A stretch of 64,000 nucleotides of DNA from Pseudomonas sp. Irchel s3h14 (GTDB lineage: Bacteria; Pseudomonadota; Gammaproteobacteria; Pseudomonadales; Pseudomonadaceae), in assembly GCF_900187425.1 (NCBI RefSeq), contig NZ_FYDJ01000006.1, positions 62,001-126,000 on the forward strand. Reading direction: 5' to 3'. Position 1 is the stretch's first letter. Every line of letters begins with the position of its first letter. The notes under the pieces are model-generated. The model had not been told where the DNA came from. It did not search any database and was given only the letters and a program-made list of their open reading frames with translations. Of the stretch, positions 55,883 through 64,000 are shown one piece after another. Made by a program: the position numbers and the translations under genes.

Positions 55883-56326
55883 CTAATCCAGTACAACCTG
55901 TACAAATGCCTTGCGAACCGTGTCGTGAGAGAACTCGTCGGCATGCTCCTGGACCCATTCGAGGGCCAGGGCCTGGGTTTCCTGCAGATCGTCATGCGCG
56001 TCATGCAGGCGGCAGTAACGTTCGATCTGGCACACCTGCTCGCCCATCCGGGCACTGAACATCATCTGTTCGTCAACAAAGGCAATGCCTACCAGATAGC
56101 CGCGCTTTCGTCGCAGGCACCAGGCCACATAGCCCAGAAAACGCATGTCGGGGTTCAAGGTCGGCATGCGTATTTCCAGCGCCGTACCGTGGCGCCACGC
56201 CCGGTGATAATTGCAAGCCATGCCCCCGAGGCTGATAGTGTGCAGCTGTTGCCGTGAAATACACTCAGGTTTGAGCAACGTTAATTCGACGGGCACATCG
56301 TCAGGGTGAGGAATAAAACGTCCCAT
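55883..56326 (-). CDS. PilZ-domain protein
   Basis: 147 residues if started at ATG 56326 (GGAG nine bases upstream, family start MGRFIPHPDDVPVEL); an ATG at 56359 would add 11 residues. The PilZ domain core is HTISLGGMACNYHRAW and LGYVAWCLRRKRGYLVGIAF. The c-di-GMP motifs RxxxR and [DN]xSxxG are incomplete (TISLGG, one Arg only), so nucleotide binding is doubtful. It is head-to-head with the thioredoxin-like gene; both predicted starts use the same CATG. Confidence 0.85.
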   Translation of the reverse strand: MGRFIPHPDDVPVELTLLKPECISRQQLHTISLGGMACNYHRAWRHGTALEIRMPTLNPDMRFLGYVAWCLRRKRGYLVGIAFVDEQMMFSARMGEQVCQIERYCRLHDAHDDLQETQALALEWVQEHADEFSHDTVRKAFVQVVLD

Positions 56327-56711
56327 GAACACGGACTCCATGTGTCGGCCATCTGACATTGTTTCACCCAGTATAGTGGTCGAATCGGAACTGACTGATT
56401 TCGACGCCGACCAACGGCTGCTGGCGATGAGCGGTGTGTCGCTGGTTATTTTCACCAGCGTCGGCTGCGCCAGTTGCCGTTTTGCCCGTGAGCAATTGCC
56501 ACGACTCGATCTGGACGTCGATCGGTTGTGCTGGATCGATGCCGGGAACAATGGCGGGGTGGTCGAGCGTTATCAGGTTTTTTATTTGCCGGCGCTGTTT
56601 GTGGTGCGCGACGGTGAATTCTTCGGGGCACTAAAATCGCGCCTGACCAGCACCGAGCTCAATGCAGCCGTGGGTCAGGCGTTGAGTCGAATTGCAGAGG
56701 AGTTGCCATGA
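56325..56711 (+). CDS. Thioredoxin-like protein
   Basis: 128 residues from ATG 56325. The thioredoxin fold shows the redox pair in FTSVGCASCRFAREQLP and the cis-Pro loop VFYLPALFVVRDG. The N-terminal 25 residues have no counterpart in thioredoxin, so a GTG at 56376 is possible. No signal peptide, so cytoplasmic. Its stop overlaps the next start (ATGATG), indicating coupling to the ketopantoate-reductase-like gene. The CASC motif is not the classical CGPC. Confidence 0.85.
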   Translation: MNTDSMCRPSDIVSPSIVVESELTDFDADQRLLAMSGVSLVIFTSVGCASCRFAREQLPRLDLDVDRLCWIDAGNNGGVVERYQVFYLPALFVVRDGEFFGALKSRLTSTELNAAVGQALSRIAEELP

Positions 56712-57664
56712 TGGGGGCAGTGACCAAACCGACAATCGGTATTATCGGAACCGGTGCGATCGGCGGGTTCTACGGGTTGATGCTGGCGCGTGCCGGTTTC
56801 GATGTGCATTTTCTGTTACGCAGTGAATTCTCAGCGGTGGCCGAGCGCGGGTTGCAGCTCGACAGTGCGGTGCACGGTGCGCTGACGTTGAATCCGGTTC
56901 AGGCCTATTCGAGTGCCGAAGACATGCCGCCCTGTGACTGGTTGCTGGTGGGCGCGAAAACCACCAGTAACGCGCAGCTGGCACCGACGATCATTCAAGC
57001 CGCGGCACCGAATGCCAAAGTGTTGTTGCTGCAAAATGGCCTGGACGTTGAAGACAGTCTGCGAGCGTTGCTCCCCGATTCGCTGCACGTGCTCGGTGGG
57101 CTCTGCTATATCTGCGTTCATCGCGACGGACCAGGCATCATCACTCATCAGGCGCTCGGTGCGGTGAATGTTGGTTATCACAGTGGCCCGGCAACCGATG
57201 AGCAGGCGCGCATGGCGATTGTCGAGGAGGGCGCCGGGCTGTTCCGCGCCGCCGGCATCGACTCCCAGGCCATGGCGAACCTGCATCAGACACGCTGGCA
57301 AAAACTGGTCTGGAATATCCCCTACAACGGTCTGTCGGTGCTGCTCGGGGCAAGCACCACGCCGTTGATGGCCGATGCCGACAGTCGGGAACTGATCAAG
57401 GCTCTGATGGCTGAAGTGGTTCAGGGGGCAATCGCCTGCGGTCACGACGTACCGGCCGGTTATGCCGATCATCTGTTCATGGTGACCGAGAAAATGCCGG
57501 ACTATTGGCCGAGCATGTACCACGATTTTCTGCACAAACGACCACTTGAGCTGGATGCGATTTACGCCCGGCCACTGGCGGCAGCCAAGGCCGCAGGGTG
57601 CGAGTTGCCGCGAATCGAAGCCTTGTATCGCAGTTTGAGTTTTATCGATCGACGTAACACCTGA
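56708..57664 (+). CDS. 2-dehydropantoate 2-reductase family protein (PanE-like)
   Basis: 318 residues. The NADP-binding motif IGIIGTGAIGGFYGLMLARAG begins at residue 10, and the C-terminal domain has the catalytic lysine in TRWQKLVWNIPYNGLSVLLG. PanE reduces ketopantoate in pantothenate synthesis. Pseudomonads often have several members, so this may be a paralogue acting on another 2-keto acid. It is translationally coupled to the thioredoxin-like gene and followed 25 bases later by the 5'-nucleotidase gene. Confidence 0.9.
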   Translation: MMGAVTKPTIGIIGTGAIGGFYGLMLARAGFDVHFLLRSEFSAVAERGLQLDSAVHGALTLNPVQAYSSAEDMPPCDWLLVGAKTTSNAQLAPTIIQAAAPNAKVLLLQNGLDVEDSLRALLPDSLHVLGGLCYICVHRDGPGIITHQALGAVNVGYHSGPATDEQARMAIVEEGAGLFRAAGIDSQAMANLHQTRWQKLVWNIPYNGLSVLLGASTTPLMADADSRELIKALMAEVVQGAIACGHDVPAGYADHLFMVTEKMPDYWPSMYHDFLHKRPLELDAIYARPLAAAKAAGCELPRIEALYRSLSFIDRRNT

Positions 57665-57689
57665 GTCGATCATCCTGAGGGGGAAGGGC

Positions 57690-58595
57690 ATGGCAAAGAC
57701 TATCGACGACAAACTGGTGCTGGCGATTTCTTCGCGTGCGCTGTTTGACCTGAGCGAAAGCCACAAGGTCTATCTGTCGAGCGGCGTCGAAGCCTATCGG
57801 CAATATCAGATCGAACACGAAGACGAAATCCTCGAGCCCGGTGATGCATTTCCCTTGGTACAAAAACTCCTCAACTTGAACACCAACCTTGGCCGCGCCC
57901 GGGTCGAGGTGATTCTGGTGTCGCGCAACAGTGCCGACACCGGCCTGCGGGTGTTCAATTCGATCCACCACTATGGCCTGGCGATTTCCCGCGCGGCGTT
58001 TGTCGGCGGACGCAGTCCTTATCCGTACCTGAAGGCGTTTGGCTGCGACCTGTTTCTCTCGACGCATGCCGAAGACGTGCGCAGTGCACTGGATGCCGGG
58101 TTCGCCGCGGCGACCATTCTGTCGGGTGGCGCCAGCCGTGCGGCCAGTGATGAATTGCGCATTGCCTTCGATGGTGACGCGGTACTGTTTTCCGACGAAT
58201 CGGAGCGCGTCTATCAGTCTGGTGGTCTGGAAGCGTTTCAAGCCAGCGAGCGTGAAGCCGCCCGCGAGCCATTGCGCGGTGGGCCGTTCAAAGGCTTCCT
58301 TGCAGCCCTCAATCTGTTGCAGCGCGAGTTCCCGGAAGACGCCTGTCCGATCCGCACCGCGCTGGTGACCGCGCGATCGGCGCCCGCCCACGAGCGAGTG
58401 ATCCGTACCTTGCGCGAATGGGACATTCGTCTGGACGAGTCGCTGTTTCTCGGCGGCCTGACCAAGTCGGCGTTTCTTGAAGCCTTTGCCGCCGACGTGT
58501 TTTTCGACGATCAGGCCGGTCATTGCGAGTTGGCTCGCGAGGTGGTCGCTACCGGCCACGTGCCGCATGGCATAAGCAACGAGCAAAAGGTTTAA
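57690..58595 (+). CDS. Cytosolic-type 5'-nucleotidase (NT5C1 / PF06189 family)
   Basis: 301 residues matching the 5'-nucleotidase family of HAD-like enzymes. Distinctive blocks are LVLAISSRALFDLSESHKVY (in place of a classical DxDxT), EVILVSRNSADTGLRVFNSI, LFLSTHAEDVRSALDAGFAA and SLFLGGLTKSAFLEAFAADVFFDD. It dephosphorylates nucleoside monophosphates. It is in line with the two upstream genes and may share their transcript. GAGGGG lies nine bases before the start. Confidence 0.88.
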   Translation: MAKTIDDKLVLAISSRALFDLSESHKVYLSSGVEAYRQYQIEHEDEILEPGDAFPLVQKLLNLNTNLGRARVEVILVSRNSADTGLRVFNSIHHYGLAISRAAFVGGRSPYPYLKAFGCDLFLSTHAEDVRSALDAGFAAATILSGGASRAASDELRIAFDGDAVLFSDESERVYQSGGLEAFQASEREAAREPLRGGPFKGFLAALNLLQREFPEDACPIRTALVTARSAPAHERVIRTLREWDIRLDESLFLGGLTKSAFLEAFAADVFFDDQAGHCELAREVVATGHVPHGISNEQKV

Positions 58596-58689
58596 GCCCA
58601 CGGTTCAACGCGTTACGCGAAACGTCGTACTCGCCAAGGCACTGCTAAGCTGAATCAATCTCCGCCATGTCGGCACTCGAGGAGGTCAT

Positions 58690-59193
58690 ATGATTCGTTC
58701 TATGTTGTACGCCACTGACCTCGGCCTGTACGCACCTTTGGTTATGCATCATGCCTTGGCGCTGGCGCGAACTTTCAATGCCGATCTCTACGTGGTGCAC
58801 GCCGTTGAACCGATGGGGCTGTTCGCCGAATCGGTGCTTCAGAGTTACCTCGATGAGCAAGCATTGAACGAGTTTCACAGTCAGGGCCTGAATACAGTGA
58901 TAGCCAATATCGAGCAGCGGGTGCTCGACAGCTTTCGTGAAGAATTGGGGGATGACGGGGCGCAGGATCTGGAGCGGATTCAAGCGGTGCGGGTGCTTCA
59001 GGGCGATCCGTCGCAGGTGATTCTCGACCAGGCGCAGAAACTCTCCGTGGATTTGTTGATCGTAGGTAGTCATAGCCATGGTGCTGGCGCGGAAACGCCT
59101 TTGGGCCGGACTGCCGCGCGGGTGCTGCAACTGTCTCGGGTGCCGGTCTATCTGGTGCCGCTGGTGGAACGTCGTCGCCAAGGGGATCGTTAG
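58690..59193 (+). CDS. Universal stress protein (UspA family)
   Basis: 167 residues, one Usp domain. The N-terminus IRSMLYATDLGLYAPLVMHH and the C-terminal ATP-loop region LLIVGSHSHGAGAETPLGRT followed by VLQLSRVPVYLVP are typical. The glycines of G-2X-G-9X-G-S/T are partly kept, so ATP binding is plausible. GGAGGTC precedes the start. The TAG stop overlaps the first bases of a short inverted repeat related to the element after cysB. Confidence 0.92.
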   Translation: MIRSMLYATDLGLYAPLVMHHALALARTFNADLYVVHAVEPMGLFAESVLQSYLDEQALNEFHSQGLNTVIANIEQRVLDSFREELGDDGAQDLERIQAVRVLQGDPSQVILDQAQKLSVDLLIVGSHSHGAGAETPLGRTAARVLQLSRVPVYLVPLVERRRQGDR

Positions 59194-59226
59194 TGTCCTG
59201 CCTCGCGTATTCACGAGGCAGGACGC
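59192..59226. repeat. Ends-only derivative of the palindromic repeat
   Basis: AGTGTCCTGCCTCGC joined to GTATTCACGAGGCAGGAC: the two terminal arms of the 60321-60480 element with the middle missing. It overlaps the stop codon of the universal stress gene and can fold into a hairpin. Confidence 0.65.
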
Positions 59227-59333
59227 CAGAACACGAATAGTGGCAGTTTGATAAAAAAGTTCTAGATTTATTCTTCAAACCATTAATATAGTTATATACC
59301 GTCGCTGATGCCCGTGGCGTCTACCTGCTTTGA

Positions 59334-60317
<984 letters not shown>

Positions 60318-60320
60318 TTG

Positions 60321-60480
60321 AGTGTCCTGCCTCGCAAATACTGTTCCTTTTTGACGGCGTCTGTTGCCGTCATGCTGCGTTGCCGCTCCTCGCCATAGCG
60401 GGCTATGACTCGTCGCGGCGCCTTGCCTGACGACAACAGCCACTCGTCAAAAGAGGAACGTATTTGTGAGGCAGGACACT
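60321..60480. repeat. Palindromic repeat, CACAAATACGTTCC family, copy 2 (full-length)
   Basis: The arms AGTGTCCTGCCTCGCAAATA and its inverse ending GAGGCAGGACACT close a 160-base element. The core TGCGTTGCCGCTCCTCGCC matches the copy at 27027-27153, which lacks about 35 internal bases. It begins three bases after the cysB stop and ends five bases before the stop of the convergent gene. Confidence 0.9.
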
Positions 60481-60485
60481 TCCCG

Positions 60486-60968
60486 CTATACCACCTCGGT
60501 AACAGAAAACTGTTGCCGAGCACCCGCCACCAGAATCTCCACCTCGTCCCCTTCGAACTTGCCCAGCAGACTCTTGCCTAGTGGTGAGCGAGGGGTGATG
60601 ACGGTAATCCATTGCCCCACCAGGTCGACCTTCAAACCCGCCGCGTCGGGGGCCAGAAACAACCATTGCTCACGACCCTTTTCGTCTTCCAGACCGAGCA
60701 AGGCACCGACTTCGATGCCACGCTGATCGTCGTAAGGGCGTAGCGTCAGGTTCTGGCAAAGCGTCAGTGACTGCCTGATTTCCTCCACCCGTCTGGCTTG
60801 CCCGGCTGCCAGATAAGACGCCTCCAACCCCAGCGTGTCGTACTTGTTCTCGGCGATGTTTTCTTCGTGGGTCGCGGTTTCGTAAGCGGTTTGTGCGGCA
60901 CGCTCGGCGATGTCGAGGTCGATCCGCAGCTTGTCGAGAATCAGTTGGTGGACGGTCGGCTTGTGCAT
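60486..60968 (-). CDS. GreA/GreB C-terminal-domain protein (Rnk/Gre-like)
   Basis: 160 residues from ATG 60968. Residues 1-75 form an N-terminal helical hairpin resembling the Gre coiled coil (LDIAERAAQTAYETATHEEN) but without the GreB tip acids in canonical order. The C-terminal domain (VITPRSPLGKSLLGKFEGDEVEI) is the FKBP-like Gre/Rnk fold that contacts RNA polymerase. It could compete with GreA/GreB at the secondary channel; function is inferred from fold only. It is followed by repeat copy 2. Confidence 0.85.
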   Translation of the reverse strand: MHKPTVHQLILDKLRIDLDIAERAAQTAYETATHEENIAENKYDTLGLEASYLAAGQARRVEEIRQSLTLCQNLTLRPYDDQRGIEVGALLGLEDEKGREQWLFLAPDAAGLKVDLVGQWITVITPRSPLGKSLLGKFEGDEVEILVAGARQQFSVTEVV

Positions 60969-60982
60969 AGAGAGCTTCTTGA

Positions 60983-61393
60983 TCAATCGCAGAATTGCAG
61001 GACGTTGGCGCGGCTTTTTTCGCTCGGCGCAGTCTGGTCCTGTTGCAGCCAGAACTGGCATTTCGGGTTGGACAGATTGCGGCCGGTGCTGCGGGCCTGA
61101 TCCATTCGTTGCTGCTGCTCGTTCTTGCGCAGGTTCTCTTCGTACTGTTCGAACAACGGGCTCTGCGGCGGAATATCCGGCACCGGTTGCACCACCACCG
61201 GTGGTTTGGCCAGTTGCTGCACGGCCTCAGCCACGGGCGCCAGCTGCTCGCTGAACAACAGTCGAGAGGCGAGCCAGCACGTCAGCGCGATCGCGATAAA
61301 CCCCAGCCACACACCGAGGGCAATGCTGCCGGTCAGTTGCAAGGCGTTGAGCTGGATCGGCAACGGGCGGCGCGGGTTGGGACGGTAGGGCAT
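60983..61393 (-). CDS. Small membrane protein of unknown function
   Basis: 136 residues from ATG 61393. The order is a Pro/Arg-rich N-terminus, one hydrophobic helix (IALGVWLGFIAIALTCWLAS), a Pro/Val-rich stretch and a charged, Gln-rich C-terminal part ending with two cysteines (NPKCQFWLQQ, VLQFCD). This suggests a bitopic inner-membrane protein with a periplasmic, possibly disulfide-bonded tail. It lies 14 bases upstream of the Gre-like gene on the same strand, so the two are probably co-transcribed. I do not recognise a named family. Confidence 0.75.
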   Translation of the reverse strand: MPYRPNPRRPLPIQLNALQLTGSIALGVWLGFIAIALTCWLASRLLFSEQLAPVAEAVQQLAKPPVVVQPVPDIPPQSPLFEQYEENLRKNEQQQRMDQARSTGRNLSNPKCQFWLQQDQTAPSEKSRANVLQFCD

Positions 61394-61531
61394 GGCTGCC
61401 TCCTGGCGGGTGGTCGCGGGCGAGTGGCGAGTGGCGAGTGGCGATTGTCGCATGAAGATTAATCGCCGTCGGCTCTTCTGCACGGGGTAATTTATGAGGA
61501 CAATCGGCGCCTTTGCCAACGGGAGCCTGGA

Positions 61532-62674
61532 ATGCGTGAAATGAAAGCCCGCTGGGATATTTTCTGCGCGGTGGTCGACAACTTTGGCGACATCGGCGTG
61601 ACCTGGCGTCTGGCCCGACAACTGGTGGCCGAACATTCGGTGACGGTGCGTTTGTGGGTCGATGACTTGCGAGCCTTCGAGCGCTTGTGCCCGGAAATCG
61701 ACATCAACGCCTCACAACAATGGCAGCAGGGCGTCGAAGTGCGTCAGTGGGCGGCCGACTGGCAGCCCACTGAAGCCGCTGATGTGGTGATCGCCGCGTT
61801 CGCCTGCCAATTGCCGAGTGCTTACATGGAGGTGATGGCCGAGCGGGAAAAACCGCCGCTGTGGATGAATCTCGACTATCTGAGTGCCGAGGACTGGATC
61901 GTCGGCTGCCACGGCTTGCCGTCGGTGAAATACAAGAGCGTACAAAAATTCTTCTTCTTTCCGGGGTTTCAGAAGGGCACGGGTGGCTTGCTGCGTGAAA
62001 GCGGATTGCTTGAGCGTCGTCAGCAGTTTCAGCAAAACCCCGAGGCTCAACGAGAATTCCTGCAAGGTTTGGGGATTGATCGCGCGCAAGGTGCGCAGTT
62101 GATCTCGCTGTTTGCCTACGAAAATAACGGGCTGGCCAGCTGGCTCGAGGCAATGGCGGCCGACTCGACGCCCACTCATCTGCTGGTGCCCGAAGGTCGG
62201 ATTCTTGGGGATGTCGAACGTTGGCTCGGTGTGGACGGTCTGGTGGCCGGCGCGGTGCATGTGCGCGGTGAATTGACTGTGCAAGTGCTGCCGTTCGTCC
62301 GACAGGATCAATACGATCACCTGCTCTGGTGCTGCGATTTCAACGCCGTGCGCGGTGAAGATTCCTTTGTCCGCGCCCAATGGGCGGGCCGGCCGCTGCT
62401 CTGGCACATCTATCAGCAGGACGAAGACATCCACCTGGACAAGCTCGACGCCTTCCTCGCTCTGTACACCAAAGGCCTGTCCGAGCCTGCCCGCGAGGCG
62501 ATCAGCGGTCTTTGGCGAGCGTGGAATGCGGGTGACAATATGACCGGGCACTGGCAATCGACCCGAAAACACTGGCCAGAACTGCAAAAACACGCCGAAG
62601 CGTGGTGTCTGGAACAGGCTTTGCAGGCAGATCTTGCCGCGGCGCTGGTACAGTTTTATGTAAATTGGATATGA
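61532..62674 (+). CDS. earP: EF-P arginine rhamnosyltransferase EarP
   Basis: 380 residues. EarP transfers rhamnose from dTDP-L-rhamnose to Arg32 of elongation factor P. The GT-B enzyme begins WDIFCAVVDNFGDIGVTWRL, which carries the two catalytic Asp residues (16 and 20 from this start). The nucleotide-sugar site is in LWCCDFNAVRGEDSFVRAQW with its acidic residues. GGGAG lies six bases before ATG 61532; ATG 61541 is an alternative closer to some annotated homologues. The target gene efp follows 48 bases later. Confidence 0.95.
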   Translation: MREMKARWDIFCAVVDNFGDIGVTWRLARQLVAEHSVTVRLWVDDLRAFERLCPEIDINASQQWQQGVEVRQWAADWQPTEAADVVIAAFACQLPSAYMEVMAEREKPPLWMNLDYLSAEDWIVGCHGLPSVKYKSVQKFFFFPGFQKGTGGLLRESGLLERRQQFQQNPEAQREFLQGLGIDRAQGAQLISLFAYENNGLASWLEAMAADSTPTHLLVPEGRILGDVERWLGVDGLVAGAVHVRGELTVQVLPFVRQDQYDHLLWCCDFNAVRGEDSFVRAQWAGRPLLWHIYQQDEDIHLDKLDAFLALYTKGLSEPAREAISGLWRAWNAGDNMTGHWQSTRKHWPELQKHAEAWCLEQALQADLAAALVQFYVNWI

Positions 62675-62722
62675 TACGCGGCCTAGATTTTTGTAAATCC
62701 CATCCAAATTCGGATATTCGCA

Positions 62723-63292
62723 ATGAAAACTGGTAAAGAACTGAAACCCGGTACCGTGATCCGTCTCGAAAACGATCCTTGGCTGGTTCAGAAAGCTGAA
62801 TTCACCAAGTCTGGTCGTAACAGCGCAATCATGAAGACCAAGCTGAAAAACCTGCTGACCGGTTACAAGACCGAGATCGTTTACAGCGCCGACGACAAGC
62901 TGGACGACGTAATCCTCGACCGCAAAGAAGCGACCCTGTCCTTCATCAGCGGCGACACCTACACGTTCATGGACACCACTGACTACACCATGTACGAGCT
63001 GAACGCTGAAGACATCGAAGCCGTTCTGCCTTTCGTTGAAGAAGGCATGACCGATGTTTGCGAAGCGATCTTCTTCGAAGAGCGTCTGGTTTCCGTAGAA
63101 CTGCCGACCACCATCGTGCGCGTAGTTGACTACACCGAAGGTTCGGCTCGCGGCGACACTTCCGGCAAGGTGATGAAGCCTGCCAAGCTGAGCAACGGTA
63201 CTGAGCTGCAAGTTGCTGACTTCATCGAAATCGGTGACAAGATCGAGATCGACACCCGCGAAGGCGGTTCCTACAAAGGCCGTGCTAAATAA
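62723..63292 (+). CDS. efp: Translation elongation factor P
   Basis: 189 residues, three beta-barrel domains. EF-P helps ribosomes through polyproline stretches. The tip loop [15 protein letters not shown] places Arg at residue 32, the rhamnosylated type, in agreement with the adjacent earP and with the absence of the Lys34 used by EpmA systems. The C-terminal domain contains [20 protein letters not shown] strong terminator follows 19 bases after the stop. It has its own AT-rich upstream region (62674-62722), so it may also be transcribed apart from earP. Confidence 0.97.
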   Translation: MKTGKELKPGTVIRLENDPWLVQKAEFTKSGRNSAIMKTKLKNLLTGYKTEIVYSADDKLDDVILDRKEATLSFISGDTYTFMDTTDYTMYELNAEDIEAVLPFVEEGMTDVCEAIFFEERLVSVELPTTIVRVVDYTEGSARGDTSGKVMKPAKLSNGTELQVADFIEIGDKIEIDTREGGSYKGRAK

Positions 63293-63311
63293 GCACTGCT
63301 TCAGGAATGAA

Positions 63312-63337
63312 AAAGCCCGACCATTGAGTCGGGCTTT
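63312..63337 (+). terminator. Rho-independent terminator after efp
   Basis: AAAGCCCGAC-CATTGA-GTCGGGCTTT hairpin with a further T run. Confidence 0.92.
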
Positions 63338-63391
63338 TTTGTATCTGAAGGAAATGTATGGGCCGATGCGCGGCCGATACACAACCCAATC

Positions 63392-63462
63392 CCTGTAGGA
63401 GCACGGCTTGCCGGCGATAGCTGCCTTAAGTACGCCATCGCCGGCAAGCCGTGCTCCTACAG
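63392..63462. repeat. Inverted repeat (CTGTAGGAGCACGGCTTGCC type)
   Basis: CCTGTAGGAGCACGGCTTGC with the inner CGGCGAT and its exact inverse on the right arm frame a 71-base element between the convergent efp and esterase genes. It is a REP relative with GTAGGAGC in place of GTGGGAGC. Confidence 0.85.
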
Positions 63463-63473
63463 GGGGGGCGATG

Positions 63474-64000
63474 TTATTTCAGGTGTTGCTTGAGTTCTTC
63501 GGACGCTTGCAGCATCGCCGAACGCACTGCTGGCACCTGGCTCACCACGTTGAGCAAACCATAGTCGTGAATCATGCCGTTGTAGCGCACGGCCGTGACC
63601 GGCACCCCGGCTTCGTCGAGTTTGCGGGCGTAGGCTTCACCTTCATCGCGCAACACGTCGGCGCCGGCAGTTTGCACCAATGCAGGTGGCAGACCCTTGA
63701 GTTGCGCAGCGGTCGCCCGCAACGGCGAGGCATAGATCTCGTTACGCTGTTTGGCATCGGTGGTGTAGTTGTCCCAGAACCACTTCATCATATTTTTGGT
63801 GAGGAAGTGCCCCTCGGCAAACTGGTTGTAGGACGCCGTTTCGAAGCTGGCGTCAGTCACCGGCCACAGCAGCACCTGGAACTTGATCGCCGGCGTGCCC
63901 TTGTCTTTGGCCATCAGCGCAACCACTGCCGCCATGTTGCCGCCGACGCTGTTGCCGGCCACGGCCAGGCGTTTGCCGTCGAGGTTGATCTCTTTACCGT
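63474..64000 (-). CDS. Alpha/beta hydrolase (HSL/esterase family), C-terminal part
   Basis: The gene runs off the right edge; about 175 residues are visible. The frame enters with KEINLDGKRLAVAGNSVGGN, the nucleophile elbow (GNSVGG in place of the usual GDSAGG, Ser kept). The acid lies in PALVQTAGADVLRDEGEAYA and the base histidine in RYNGMIHDYGLLN. This is the hormone-sensitive-lipase (GDXG) family of short-chain esterases. The apparent GTG start at 63962 is internal to the real gene. Physiological substrate unknown. Confidence 0.9.
   Translation of the reverse strand, partial: GKEINLDGKRLAVAGNSVGGNMAAVVALMAKDKGTPAIKFQVLLWPVTDASFETASYNQFAEGHFLTKNMMKWFWDNYTTDAKQRNEIYASPLRATAAQLKGLPPALVQTAGADVLRDEGEAYARKLDEAGVPVTAVRYNGMIHDYGLLNVVSQVPAVRSAMLQASEELKQHLK

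Noticed and set aside
60486..60968. Second greB
   Set aside because: The C-terminal domain matches Gre/Rnk, but the N-terminal hairpin lacks the GreB tip sequence found in the real greB at 47488-47985.

Overview
The window is chromosomal DNA of a fluorescent-group Pseudomonas (P. fluorescens-like). This rests on high GC, REP repeats built on GTGGGAGCGGGCTTGCTCGCG, an OprI-type lipoprotein, the earP/efp pair, cysB, the liu leucine-degradation genes, phnWX, and two small RNAs recognisable by their parts (PrrF and a CrcZ/CrcY-type RNA). No tRNA, rRNA, CRISPR array, transposase or prophage was seen. All assignments come from reading the sequence and from memory of the families; no database search was run.

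Layout: 1-6.6 kb holds a Pro/Ala-rich protein tail, an acidic micro-ORF, an AraC regulator with a nitrilase-fold protein, FadH, a D-cysteine desulfhydrase/ACC deaminase-like enzyme and cytochrome b561. 6.7-12.6 kb is a 2-aminoethylphosphonate region: phnX, phnW, two LysR regulators, an organophosphate-type MFS permease and a broken stub of an FAD oxidoreductase. 12.6-17.6 kb holds a nonsense-interrupted vgrG, a YebC/YeeN-type regulator, a leucine-rich-repeat protein kinase and ZapE. 17.9-25.7 kb is a seven-gene operon (ABC importer plus three-subunit flavin/Fe-S dehydrogenase) with a divergent IclR regulator. 25.7-28.9 kb is an ECF sigma/anti-sigma pair divergent from a catalase-cytochrome b561 operon, apparently linked by matched ECF promoters. 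29-31.7 kb holds an M14 carboxypeptidase, the Fur-controlled PrrF sRNA, a DUF6124-like protein and a LexA-like repressor.

31.7-41.4 kb is the leucine/isovalerate pathway: liuABCD on the minus strand, a divergent acyl-CoA synthetase, the CrcY-type sRNA, liuE and the MerR regulator liuR, with three near-identical LiuR operators. 41.5-46.9 kb holds a LysR/acyl-CoA dehydrogenase pair, TatD, an MltF-like lytic transglycosylase and DoxX. At 47.0 kb a promoter is followed by a leader that folds like a SAM-II riboswitch in front of a short MetW-like ORF. 47.5-53.6 kb: greB, the YbbP/YbbA ABC exporter with divergent tesA, an L,D-transpeptidase and oprI. 54.3-64 kb: a GNAT, DAHP synthase, PilZ protein, thioredoxin-like protein, ketopantoate-reductase-like protein, 5'-nucleotidase, universal stress protein, cysB, a GreA/B-C-domain protein, earP, efp and a partial esterase.

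The strongest leads are the SAM-II-like leader with its MetW-like partner, the ECF promoter pair in which a palindromic repeat sits directly after the -10 of the sigma operon, the two sRNAs, and a palindromic repeat family with matched changes in both arms and an ends-only derivative beside cysB.
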